Shown in pieces: positions 34,935 to 46,223 of a stretch of DNA of 64,000 nucleotides. The translations under genes and the position numbers were made by a program. Within the stretch, counting starts at the first letter, position 1, and each line of letters begins with the position of its first letter. Location of the stretch: NCBI GenBank assembly GCA_965644295.1, contig CBFFRP010000297.1, positions 310,001-374,000 of the forward strand, given 5' to 3'. Below the pieces are notes generated by a model. It ran no database searches, was not told where the DNA came from, and was given only the letters and a program-made list of their open reading frames with translations. The DNA is from Paraphysomonas bandaiensis. Lineage: Eukaryota > Chrysophyceae.

Positions 34935-35340
34935 TGCCAATAACCGACAGCGAATTTAGTTTTACCTAAGAGCCAAACAGTAGACTTGTGACATGGATTC
35001 TAATTTTAAGAGCTGGAGGTGAAATGCACACACCAAATGACCGTTGGAATTTTGACCGAGCAGACAAATAGGTTAAATTTCTTTAAAAATCCATAATTTT
35101 TGGAAATCCCACAATTTAAATCTCGAAAAATCCTCTTTTTGCCCAAGGATTTGACATTCAAATTTTGTGTAAAAAAATGGGTTGTGTAAAGGTAGAGAGT
35201 GCACGGTAGATCACAGGCACATCGTTCTGATATAGCACTCGAAGATTACATATCTCGTGAGTACCATTGTGTGCTGGCTTCATCATATACTCTAAATATT
35301 GCGGACTTATAGGAAACCATATTACAATAACCCACACACA
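34935..35340. promoter_or_regulatory. Shared upstream region of the Csm1-like gene (-) and NDC80 (+)
   Basis: 406 bp separate two divergent chromosome-segregation genes. The middle is A/T-rich with several AAATCC/GGATTT-type short inverted motifs (35085-35170). Co-regulation through a shared promoter is an inference from layout only. Confidence 0.35.
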
Positions 35341-37704
35341 ATGAGTAGACGCACCACACTCGGAGCCATGACCCAGTCAGCAGCTAATAGTCGGGCTTCC
35401 CGCCAGTCTCTGGGTCCGGCTAGAATAAGTAGCGACACCATGGCCAGTAAAGGGCGGGTGTCCATCGCCACCGTCTCCTCCAGACGTACATCCAGTGCCC
35501 CCAGACAATCCCTTGGGATGGGCAGGTAATTAACTGTGTTGCGTGATGTGAACCAGACGTTTAACTGGTTGTGATAAGGAAATCGAGTATATCAGCTCGC
35601 TCTGACCCGAGAAACATATCCGATAAGCGCTTCGTGCCGACCAGCATACGAACCTTGATAGAGTTTCTTACGGCACACAACTATGACCATGCAATATCCC
35701 CGAAAATTCTTACAAGCCCTTCAGGAAAAGATTTTAATAATATTGTGCAGTTTTTGTTTCGTCTCATTGATCCGAACTTGTCATGTCCGGGGAAGTTTGA
35801 AGATGAAGTTATTGCAATGTTCAAGCAACTGCGATATCCGTATAATATATCCAAGAACGGGCTATCGGCAGTCGGCAGTCCCCACAGCTGGCCGCAGCTG
35901 CTAGCATGCATCATGTGGGTAGTAGAACTTCTTGAATATGATGAAGCAGCACACGGGGATGGGGCAGAACATGACGGAGGGTTAGAGTGTGAGCCGGATA
36001 GCACGGGGATTAGCGAAAAGTTATTTTTCGCCTACCTTCGAAACGCTTATGTAAGTTTCCTGGGTGGTGACGATGACACCTACGCTGCACTAGAGGAGGA
36101 ATTTGTGGGCTCGTTTGAAGCCAAGAATGCAACCATTGTTGACCAGACGGAAGAACTGGATCGGCGCAATTCTGAGCTGGAGCGCGAGATCCAGCAGGTG
36201 GAAGGAAGGCGACTAAAGCTACCACAGCTGAGGGAAAAGAAAAAGGATTACGAGAACGATTTGGAGAAGTTCGAAACTCTTATTGATCAGCTTAGCAAGT
36301 ATAAAGAAACTGCTGAGTCCAAGAAGGCATCGCGGCAGCAGGATTTAGAAAAGACCGCCGCTGCGATTACTGCAGTAGAAGACGACATAGCGAGTCTGAA
36401 GGAGGCTATTGCCAAGCAGGAACTTTCTCCTGAGGACGTGCGTCGCATGAGTGAGGAGCGAGAACGTTTACAAGCTGCACTTGAGAGCACCTCGGAAGCG
36501 TCATCCACTTTGCAGAAGAAAGTATGGGATGCGGAGGTTGCTTTGCGTGATAAAGTCCAAGCGCTGGAGGAAGCTGTAAGATTGTTCAATTCAATGGCTG
36601 AAGACCTCGATCTGAAGGCAATTGAAGATGCTGTTGAGGGTGCGGACAGTAGTAAAATCAAAATAGATATTGACATAAGGTAGATTACATGAATACTCAA
36701 TATGTGTTCATGGCTTACTGTTGACATTGTTCACCAGGGCGAAGAAGCGCAGTGACTTAATGACGACAGATGTTCGTCGTGATGTGATTCCTCGCTTGAA
36801 TCAATTCAAGGCTGCATTCAGCGAGGCCACTGTGGGGGTTAAAGGAAAACTAATTTTAGCCCAGGATGCTTTAGAAGAGGGAGATTTGGAAATAGTGAAG
36901 CTACAAGAGAATAAGCTTCTTCTTGAAAGCAAGCTCCGTCGATCAGAAGAAGCTTACCGCAAAGAGAAGACTACCTTGGAGGCCCACGCTGCAACCCATG
37001 ACAAAGAAATGGATGAGCTTGAGTCGAAACTGATTGAGCTGCGGGACCTCTCTTCAGTAGAGGCCAGAGCTGTGGCTGCGAGCCGGACGATGGGCGACCT
37101 TAAGGCACAGGTACTGGCGGGACGGGAGGTTCATGAAAAGCGTAAAGCTGAGACGAATAAAGAGATAATGGCGGCTGTCACAGCTCTGGCTGACTACAAG
37201 GAGCTTGTGCAGAGACGGCTTGGAGAAGTTAAGGAGATGACTGAGCAGCGCCTACAGAAAGTTCTGCAGATGGATGAGAGGACATGTTCGTATTCGGCAC
37301 ATGCTCTTCGATCTAGTCGGCACCATCTTCTGCAAATTGATAATGAACAGGAGAAAAGTCTATTGTCACCCCTAGTACCGAGGTCTGTAGGAGGGGGGAT
37401 CGTGCCCCCAACTCCTCCATCAAGGGCAAGGGTAGAGGTTAGGTGTTATGGATTACCTCTCTGCATATTGCTAATTCTTGCGCAGGATAACGATGACTCA
37501 AGTCTAGAATATGGCGACCTAGAGGACTTGCGCGATAATAAGGTGGTGAGTCATCGAGGCGATGAAGCACAGCGTTCGTTGTTTGGTCACTCACCTGATG
37601 GAAGTCGAGTATCTGCGATTGGCTCTCAATGCCCAGAAGATGTTAATGACAGTTTTACCAGTGAGAAATCACACCACCCTGCCCTGGATATCATGTATCG
37701 ATAG
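35341..37704 (+). CDS. NDC80: Kinetochore protein NDC80 (HEC1)
   Basis: Model: join(35341..35525,35579..36679,36738..37431,37486..37704), 732 residues. The basic, Ser/Thr/Arg-rich N-terminal tail (about 60 residues) is the microtubule-binding, Aurora-type tail. The calponin-homology domain follows: DKRFVPTSIRTLIEFL, DPNLSCPGKFEDEV, LRYPYNISKNGLSAVGSPHS and WPQLLACIMWVVELL, unmistakably NDC80. The remainder is long coiled coil for pairing with NUF2. The NDC80 complex links centromeres to spindle microtubules. The third intron, 37432..37485 (54 nt), is stop-free and in frame, so an unspliced form would be 750 residues. The last about 100 residues are not conserved coil. Confidence 0.93.
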
Positions 37705-38230
37705 TGACATATATCAAAATGTCACCACTGGCTCAGTACATGTTTTTGGCACAGACTGAGATAATGTGATTAATGATGAGATATTTGTATAAGGCTTAGG
37801 ACAGACAACCCATCTTCGGTACTATTTACACGTTCTCTAGCAGTGCGTATTAATATAATGATTACCCTTAACTGCTTAAATCTGCTGCCTGCTAGAGTTG
37901 GGCATTACACTGAAGTCAACCGTTCTCTTCACATAAATCTTAAACTCGCTTAGTTGGACACAGCGTACTTTCAAGAAAGAATTATACGTACAATGTTGAG
38001 TTTTGCTTATTAGTAAGCAATTGAAAGCTATATTTGAGGTATTCAAATTATGACCGTTAGTTTAATACAGTAGTTGAAACTGTAGTACATGAACTAATGA
38101 TATGATATCGTGACTACGTAAGATCAAGATCTGATAAAATTGATTGGTAGTAGAGAGAATAAAAATGTAGCGGATGCCAATGAATTCTAAGAGATGTTGA
38201 GTATTATTATATCGAGATCTATTATTGGAC
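37705..38230. other. Intergenic, nothing recognised
   Basis: About 525 bp of AT-rich sequence after NDC80 and before the gag remnant. No gene or repeat is supported. Confidence 0.4.
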
Positions 38231-39258
38231 CTAATGTGCAGCATGAGCCTTGTTGTTGCGTATGTTATGACTGTTCATGCCGTAGTCTTCACCACTGTAT
38301 GGCACAAACCTATAACACTTCGATGTGTCGTAATGCTCTTTAGCTTTCTTAATATATGCTTCCAGGAGCTCTTCGACAGTCGGATAGTTAGCGGACTTCA
38401 CTTTCTTAATTTCTGCCAGCGCAGTCTTGTTGTAAGTCTCATCCACTAGATCCAAGAATATCTGAGCGAAGCCGACGTCCTTGCCTTCCAGGTCTGGACA
38501 GTATTCGCTGTTGTTTTCCATCATGATCCTGAAAGCTCAGATATATATCTCTACGTCTCAAGATGACTTGGAAGAATTTTTCGTGAGTACTTGGCTTCAC
38601 TCTTTCGCAGTTTAACGTTTTAGCGTCCCTTAGGGCATGCCTCAATGTCTTGCCAAACTCGACCTTCGACAATACTTTAGTTTCTTTCGCCATGAGCTTG
38701 CAAAGTTGTTCAGGTGAGAGCTCTTGAAATTGAGACTCCGTCATGTCATTGTTAAAAAATAGTTGATTTCGGATGCTCTTGGAAACAATGAGTGCCGGCT
38801 CCAGTCTCACTTCGTGTTTTACCTGCCAGTGAGCATACTCCGCAAGGTCCATTTAATCAAGGTAAATATGCACGTGTGACGCTGTAGGCATCTGCACCAC
38901 GACTTGTTTTCTCTCAGCCAGATGTGTGCATGAAGATGGTCTTGTGTTCTCTGGATGTACTTGGGTGAGTAGTTACTTTTTTCTGCTGCTCCGTTAATTC
39001 TCTTTCCCCTTCCAGGATAGCTGTTCTTTCCTCCAGTGTCTCAAGACTCTCGGTGATATCTTCATGCAGCTGTTCCATTTTCTTGTCCGTTTGTTCCTTG
39101 CTAATGTTCAGTTGTTGTTCAATGGCACTGGGTAGTTATTGAAAGCTGTTGTCTATTCTCACTTGTATTTCGTTATTCAATCTCTCATGTTCTGCTGCAT
39201 TTTTTGCCTGATCTGTTGCACGATCGTGGGTATTATGTCCTGAAAACCAGTAGGATCC
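38231..39258 (-). pseudogene. Broken retrotransposon gag
   Basis: Minus-strand reading starts near 39258 (MDPTGFQDIIPTIVQQIRQK, then a stop) and passes a frameshifted coiled coil. It then gives an open block from 38852 (LAEYAHWQVKHEVRLEPALI, ELSPEQLCKLMAKET, FFQVILRRRDIYLSFQDH). A further shift near 38524 leads to GFAQIFLDLVDETYNKTAL and KEHYDTSKCYRFVPYSGEDY. The overall layout (coiled coil, helical capsid-like middle, C-terminal tail) suits an LTR-retrotransposon gag. Its end overlaps in similarity with the start of the fragment at 1181-1735, which continues into a Cys-rich knuckle. Several stops and at least two frameshifts are present. Confidence 0.6.
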
Positions 39259-40600
39259 ATTGTCTTGCTACAGCAATATAATAATTGATAAAACTACGAT
39301 TGTTTCAATCTGCAGATTTCTTGTTGCTGGCTTTTTGAGGAAGTAAATTTACTTTAGTCTAACCCGGGGTGTTGCACCGGGTGCAGCTACAATATACACC
39401 ATCTAAGTATTAAATGACTGTATGTTTTGTAAATGTGAAAAGCAGTCTTGTTATTTAGCTCATCAATCAGTCCAGGCACCCCCGAACTCTAATCTAAGGA
39501 CTCCTTCTTAAACGTGTTACAAGCTAAGCTCTGTAACATAATTAATGACAGCTCATAGAACACAAACAACTCATACAGAACCATTTACATTCTATGAACT
39601 ATCTAGAAACACAGCAGAAAACACAGAACAATATTCTGCAGAAAATTCAGCAACATTTCGCTAATTTTGTGGACATATCCATCTTCTGAAAGATTCACGT
39701 AGAAGCCTGTAAGAAGAGCCTTAAAACAACAGTCCAAAAATGCAGTGACTAGCCAATCAGCATTCAGCAGTAATACATAATACAGCAGCTGCTGTTTACG
39801 AAGTAATTGGTATACACGTATACACACATAATTCCTACTGATATCACTGCACATTGCATTCACACACCGTATTCCAGCACCATTATACAGCATTATACAC
39901 AGACAACACATCCTGTATTCCATTCTCAGCAGAAAACGAAGAAGTAGAGATCTCTCCATTGCTGTCACAGCAAATAATACAGCAGTATACCTGGTATACC
40001 TATACCTATATATACAGTATATCTATAATCAGGGAGCCGGAGGAGAGAAGTGTCTTCATTCGAAGATAAGATGCTGGCTGTACCAGTGTACACACTAACA
40101 CACACAGTCTTCTAGAGTCCCTGTAGCTATTGACTCTTTTGTGGTGTATGATAAATTTAACGCCTCGGCGTTACAGTGCTTGTGTGGTATACACTGTTTG
40201 CGAGCCGTCACTGTAGCGTTGTGGCGTTAAGCTATTAAGATCTGGCTATCCACTATGGGGATTATTGTGTAATTGCTGGTTATGGTTAGTCACTTATATG
40301 GGCTACATCATGAAGAGTGAGACCTTACTAGTGAAGAGTGAGATCCTTACTAGTGATATGCTATGTGTGTATATCATATTTACTTACATGCTTGTACATG
40401 TATTTTACACATCATTACTGTGTATTCATTATGTCACACAATGATCACACTATTATCACTTCACATCCATTATATTACACTATTATTGTGCTTAGCACAT
40501 CACTCACATTACATTACTGCTATACGTATGTAACATTTACATTGTATGCACTTACACTCATCGTTGTAGCACACACACCACACACTGTACACATATATAA
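39259..40600. other. Intergenic, no gene supported
   Basis: Low-complexity A/C/T-rich stretches (39530-40070; CACATTAC-type runs at 40380-40600) and a GC-rich spot with CCCGGGGTGTTGCACCGGGT at 39364. The open frames here are hydrophobic or Cys/Leu-rich and look like chance. Confidence 0.4.
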
Positions 40601-40609
40601 CACCACACA

Positions 40610-41040
40610 CGCGGCGTTGGTACTGATTCTTCTAGCAGTGCATGGCGGAGTCGGTAGTTTTCCCCCAGTTTGCGCCCAAAATGCAGCACTACACGATTAA
40701 AATCGATCAACACTCAGCGGATGCCACGGATTCTACGCTTACTACGTGCAGAGCGGAGACCTAAAGCGCCCCTCCGGTCGTCTTCCTCTTCCATTACCCC
40801 CACCTCAGAAGAGACGCCACGATGCCGACTCCGTCAGCTACTCCTCTGCCTCAGGCCCAACTTGCAGCAGCTTCTGTAGTGTTAATAAATAGTAGGATAT
40901 GAGAATTTTTGCTAGTTAGTAGTAGTTAGTTACCATTCGACGTCGATCTAGCTTGACTAGTCTTCAATCTTCATCTAACTACACATCTGGCGTCGGTTCT
41001 TAACGCCTACTGCTAATAATAAGACTTCCACACAACGAAT
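40610..41040 (+). repeat. Retroelement-like repeat, partner of 63300-63960
   Basis: A locally GC-rich segment with short broken frames (SVVFPQFAPK; ATPLPQAQLAAASVV), followed by TTAATAAATAGTAGGATAT, GTTAGTTACC and CTTAACGCCTACTGCTAATA. The complement of 63320-63440 carries the same chain (TTAAATAGTAGGATAAAAGA, TTAGTTACGGG, CAACGCCTATTGCTAA). This suggests an ORF end plus 3'-UTR shared by two copies of one element. The class is not determined. Confidence 0.45.
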
Positions 41041-41173
41041 GATAATTAATGATAAGTGATATTGATTAATAGTTGTACTAATTGATTATTGAGTGAGTTC
41101 AACGTTCAGTTATTTAAGTTTTAATCATCCCAATGTGGACGAATACCGAATACCGATAGATATAACAATACAG

Positions 41174-42158
41174 CAGGGATAGGGAACAATATAGTATGGT
41201 ATTGCAATACATTGTACAATATATTGATTGGTGGACAGGCCAAAACTTCCATCAATATTGCTTGTTTCTGTTAAGGTAGCTCACAATATATTGCAATCAA
41301 TATTATGATAGTCATATACAGAAAGATTCTTAACTGTATGTTCCAAAATATACGCCATGTACATAAATATCCGGAAAATATGAAAAAAACCTATTTTCGA
41401 TGTTATTTTCTGTTTTATATTTATCGCTAGCTCAAACATTGCTCTACACCTCTACACTATATAGTGATAGTATGTACAGTAATTCTCTTAATATAATATA
41501 TATATCATATAGTGATAAGGAGAGACATCTGAACTCTGAACGATGAATTCATATAAAAGTAGGGACATTTACCGCTGTTTTTGGAGTCCGGTTGGCAAAC
41601 AGGAGGATCAAGTCAAGTGAATCTTATGAATGCCCCGACATGTGTGGTGGCTTAGTATCCATTATAGGCTTTAAAGAAAAACAGTTTCATTGTAAATGAT
41701 CCGAATTTTGAGAATGGAATTGCAAAACTCCAAGCAGGCGAAGAATTTGAATTGACAAGATCTGAGAAAGATGCTGTTAGAATATTTGAATATATCTCCA
41801 TTCAGACAGTGATTACTGCAACAACACAGAGGATGATGAAGCTGAAGTTAACTATGCAAAAAATTCTTCAATCAGCTTAAAAACTTAAGAAACGGAAAGT
41901 TGAAATATCTAAGTACAGGTGCAGAGGATGAGTATGAGGAAACTTTTAAGTAGTTACGAGTAGTGGGTTTGATTATCAAGTGACTTTAGACCTTGTAATG
42001 ACAAGTACTAAAAATGGAAACTACGGATGTGTTTACTTACTGATTAGTTATACTAATATATTGCAATAGTATTGTAGGGCCGGTTTAAAAACTCCATCAA
42101 TGCTACTGATGGAACGCTATCTAACAATAGTATTGCAATATATTTTTCCCTATCCCTG
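41174..42158. mobile_element. hAT element of a second family, intact ends and 8-bp target duplication
   Basis: Begins CAGGGATAGGGAACAATAT and ends ATATTTTTCCCTATCCCTG: terminal inverted repeats of about 16-20 bp with a CAGGG start. Both sides carry the identical 8-mer CAATACAG (41166-41173 and 42159-42166). The sub-terminal sequence repeats ATTGCAATA motifs. The interior has a short coding trace (FENGIAKLQAGEEFELTRSE), broken by stops, that may be transposase. Partial relatives are at 48403 and 55163. Confidence 0.85.
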
Positions 42159-42374
42159 CAATACAGGATCATGTGTCAGCAATAACAACGATGCAGACTA
42201 CACAGAATTGATTTTTTAAGTCGTTTGTTATTAGTAAAGTGCGTTTTGCGATGCACAGTACTTTGCGCACATTTCAAACAATGCTTGTATCGAGTGCAGA
42301 AAAGAGAATGTGCAAACTACATGGTCAGTGCTACATTTTGTGGCATTTTCACACTGAAACTGAAATTAGCGAAC

Positions 42375-42916
42375 TTAAAAGTGATCATCGTCGAACTCAT
42401 TATATTTGTATGCTTCGACAACATCAAGAGGAATGTCTCTCCAGGCGTTATTTTTATGCTCACCTCGTGGCAAAGTCAAGCCCAATTCAACCTTTTCCTT
42501 GAATATCTAAATTTGTGGTCACGGCATGCCGAGAATAAACACAAGGATATTTACCTCCTCCCATTCTTCCGGTGAAACATCAGTCGCATCTACTTCGTGA
42601 ATTGTATCATGACCTATGTCTTTTTATAAGAAAATCTGTATGACTTTGTGCAATGCATACCGTCGCCAAACACAAAGTGGATCTTTGCGCCTGTTTCAAA
42701 GTCGTCGTGAATGTCGGATATATGATAAAATGTATTCGGTGAGAGCATTCGCAATTCTGGAAGCTTTGTTTCTATGAATCGACTACCAACAGTATGACAA
42801 CAAAGAAACCTCAATATATTATATGATACTCACAAGAGCCCATGGAAATGAGGGGACGTAGGTTTATTAATTATTCGAACTTCGCGAATAGCCTTCTGCA
42901 GCTGTGCTTTCCACAT
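42375..42916 (-). CDS. Small protein, probably mitochondrial with an L51/S25/CI-B8-like (thioredoxin-fold) domain
   Basis: Model: complement(join(42375..42506,42555..42613,42661..42782,42834..42916)), 131 residues, all phases close. The start is MWKAQLQKAIREVRIINK; the middle FRFIETKLPELRMLSPNT has the FIE-x-x-LPEL-x-x-x-(N)P pattern of mitochondrial ribosomal mS25/mL43 and complex I NDUFA2 proteins. The C-terminus is acidic (SPEEWEE, NEFDDDHF). Exon 2 could instead start at 42809 with a 24-nt intron, giving 140 residues; the 51-nt intron with a pyrimidine tract is preferred. A ribosomal mS25-like identity is the favoured but unproven reading. Confidence 0.55.
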
Positions 42917-43194
42917 TTCCAATAATCTTACTCTAGTAGGTACTACAAATTATATTTATCCTTGACAAGCTTGTGTTCAGTCGGGCATGTCAAAAGCAGT
43001 CAACATGGACAATTAGTTACAGCTGTACTCTGCTCTGTATGCTTGCTTGTTGCATGTCTAGGATGTTTGCCCTTGATTTTTTCGGAGCAAAAATAAATCC
43101 CAAAAGCAAAAATACAAGGGTTTATCTTCCAAAACCAAAATAGAATCTGCCACATTTCGGGATTTTATTATAAACTTCACTCACACCTCTTATC

Positions 43195-44613
43195 ATGTTA
43201 GTATACATAACCTCAAATAAGTCAATGTGGTCATTGACCGTTTTCGCTGTGATGGGTGTTGTGATGGGCTCCGCACTCAGTGTCTCCTTTCACCAAAATA
43301 TTAATAAGTGGCTAATCGACGAACATGATGATGGAGTGCGTCGAAATTACGCCAACAGGAATCGTGAGCAGGCAGATGTACTGCACGATACTCATCATCC
43401 GGATGTTGATGTCTAACATGAAAATGGCGTCCTATCAATGATGACAATTTCGAAGGTAAATATACGTACAATATCTCATGTGTGGTGTTACGAAGCAATC
43501 CGCTGCTTCTTCGTTGTATTGTTGTTGATGACGATTTATGGCTAATTATTACGTAGAGTGGATCAAGGAACATTACTACAGTATTGTCGGCTAACTTCTA
43601 CGCACCGTGGTGCTTGTATGGTATATGTGTAGAAGCTGTTTGGGATGCTTTCGCTGAATATGTGGAAGCTAAGGAACTTCCTGTGAGATTGTGGAGGTAA
43701 ACTGTGTATAGAATCAAAACCATTGTGCAAGGAATTCGGTTCAGGCGCTCCTCATGTTAATACCATTGAAAGACGGGGTTGTGTAGCCCCCGGGCTATCT
43801 GTCTGACCATACCACAGAAAAAATTACCATGGACATCTATGTAGCTAGTTTGGAACCTGTACAGTAGGAGTAGGAGACTCGTAAAAGGAATGAAGAAATG
43901 AGGCTTGATGACCGTCCGGGCTGTGTATTGTCTGGATTCCAACTTGTGAACTGGTGAGTGGAATTGCACAATGTATGGTGAATATTTATTGACGCATCGA
44001 AGTTAATTTTCCTGTCACTCTTCAGTATACTGCCAGTGTGTATAGCATATATACTTGCAATATATATGTACGTGAGAACTATTCCAGTAGATGAATATTT
44101 GGTTACTTTGTTTGGTCGATATCGTAAAAGTGCATTCTGATTCCTGTTTCACACAGTAATATTGAGTCTGTTACTGATGATTACTTTCCCCCTTCATCCA
44201 CCAATGCAATTAATGACTTTCCCCCTTCATCCACCAATGCAATTAATGACTAAGCATTTATCGCCTACAACTTGCACCAGACGTTACATCATCATATACA
44301 TTAAGGTAGGGTGTTGTTTTCTCATCAACTATGAAACATTTCTGAGGTGTGGGAAGATATGATACAGCAGTAATCGTTATTGCAGGTGGTGCCTATATAA
44401 TGCTTGAATTCGGAGGCAAGCATTCGCGGAGAAATCCATCGAATATTCTTACTAACCACATGGTTCAGTTTTCTCGGTGTGTGTTCAGTAACATTTCTAT
44501 TCATGTTGACGTTAACTCCGGTACAGTCTCCCACCCAGTCGCATGACAATACATCATGGTTCCGATCGCATTGCCAGCGTTTCTTAGACAATCTTTGCTG
44601 GACAGATTGGTAG
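43195..44613 (+). pseudogene. Decayed PDI-like/ERGIC-type membrane protein gene
   Basis: Starts with MLVYITSNKSMWSLTVFAVM, a membrane segment, and stops at 43414. NDDNFE and then EEWIKEHYY precede a frameshift into VLSANFYAPWC (Cys codon 43611), the thioredoxin-fold active-site lead; the second Cys of CxxC is Gly. VWDAFAEYVEAKELPVRLW continues the domain, and VNCV-stop-NQNHC and then KEFGSGAPHV lie in different frames. Farther on, PGCVLSGFQLVN and a hydrophobic TTWFSFLGVCSVTFLFML resemble the ERV/ERGIC part of plant-type PDI5-4 proteins. A 33-bp tandem duplication lies at 44180-44250. Multiple shifts and stops indicate a dead copy. Confidence 0.6.
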
Positions 44614-45770
44614 CGAGAACCAGGGCGTGGTGGCAAACTTTGTCATTTATATTGTATACAACACAGCTGTATAGTATATATTGTATATAATAGTATACTA
44701 TAATATTTTGTATATCTAAGCTCTAATCAATTTCATTATGGTCACTATGAACTGGAATGTTAGTTTTGCGAAGTTTAAACTTTTGAATAATATTATAACT
44801 AACGTATAGTATTCGCATAAAACAAATAAAACTTACGTATATATATATTATAATAATAAGTAATCGAGCTACCGTCATTCACGGCATTTTATATTTTTTT
44901 TACAAGTAAAATCCTTACATATCAAATCCAATAGGCTACAGACTAAGCATACATCAGACACAACACAACACTCAGTTCTTTGAAGGTGGGCAGTAATCCT
45001 TTACATACCTCACCACCTCTATATATGTGCTGTGCTGCCTGTCCACACGTCCACACTATACTGTATGTAAATCGTTGCCCCGGCACATTTCCTGCTTCAT
45101 ATTGCCGTATAGTACAGCGTGTGCATGTGCTGCTTCTGGTTCATACTTGTATAAGATGTATTTTTGCTTCACACGTCGGATGATACAAAACATTTCATAC
45201 ATAGCGAGATCATTGTTCATCAGCACAATATTATAACATAACTATTAAGTGACCTTCATCAAATTACTCGAATGTGAAGGTAAGTTGTGAGTAATGTGAG
45301 ATCAGCTTGTGTATGATGTGGTGATATAGCTCGTACTTTTATCTGTATTCTATACGAGACATGTTTTTCATGCCCCTGCACATTTTCTGCGCCATCAGAT
45401 GACCGGAGTGTCTCTATAGGCTATTGGATGTAGCTTGTGTACCGTGATTGCTGAAACTGTTTCGTACGTATCAGTGATGGCCATTAATGTATCCCTGTAC
45501 ATTAACTTCCTAGCAGTGGTTGGCCGATCACTGTTAGGCAGACTTGTACTTGAGATGATGCTTAATTGGCTAGTATATGTATGACTGTGTGGTATATATA
45601 GATCAGCAGCAAAACTTCATCATCCAAGTTGAAGTCGGCCAGCTTTTCTTCAATCTCCACGTAGCGATTTGACCACATATAGCAAATACAGAACCCCATT
45701 TTATGCTGCTGAGAAGAGCCCACTTGTAGTCCCTCTTTTCCTCAGTTTACTGCTGTTCTTGAGTGTTCTC
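44614..45770. other. Intergenic, AT-rich, possibly LTR sequence at its right end
   Basis: TATA-type runs (44650-44720, 44840-44860) and no open frame that I can support. From about 45600 to 45835 the complement may be the body of the LTR noted in the next entry. Confidence 0.35.
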
Positions 45771-45779
45771 AAGTTGATA

Positions 45780-45835
45780 TTTTATTCACGCGTTAAGAGG
45801 TTTATACGTGAATCAATGAATCTTAACACACACCA
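45780..45835 (-). repeat. LTR start, Ty1/copia-type (partner of 62773)
   Basis: The complement reads TGTTAAGATTCATTGATTCA then CGTATAAACCTC and CGTGAATA. The + strand at 62773 begins TGTTAAGATTCATTGATTCA, CGTATATACCTC, CGTGAATA and sits right after a purine-rich GAGGGGAAG, as expected for the 5' edge of a 3' LTR. This copy is therefore read as a solo or truncated LTR. The far end was not located. Confidence 0.55.
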
Positions 45836-46223
45836 AATCGGAGTCTCATCACTGTAAATGCATTTCGTTATGCAGTGTACTCTCATCCTCTCACACGAGT
45901 ATTCGGACAGATGATAGAAAATATTTTATGTTTCGTACTTTAATTATCCATTCTGACGAAGTATTAGCTAGCGACACAGTAGTACCACTACAAGTTCACT
46001 TGTAGACTTAGCAACAAACCTTATAACAGAATTGAAAACTGAAAGAAGAAATCGACATTACTAATAATCTCACATTTTATATTGCTACACCTTCAAACAG
46101 AAATCTACATGCCCGAATATATAGATATATAAGTTTCCATGCTAAAGGAACCGGAGGTGATTATTCACATACTCTGCTTCGAATCTGGCTCCAGTGATAC
46201 TTTCATGTGCATGAAACTTTCCG

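Noticed and set aside
39364-39386. CCCGGGGTGTTGCACCGGGT, GC-rich near-palindrome
   Set aside because: It could be a hairpin terminator or element end, but it is single, without partner or flanking gene.
39603-39968. 121-codon minus-strand open frame, Cys/Leu-rich
   Set aside because: The composition follows the local repeats, there is no homology, and the start region is low complexity.
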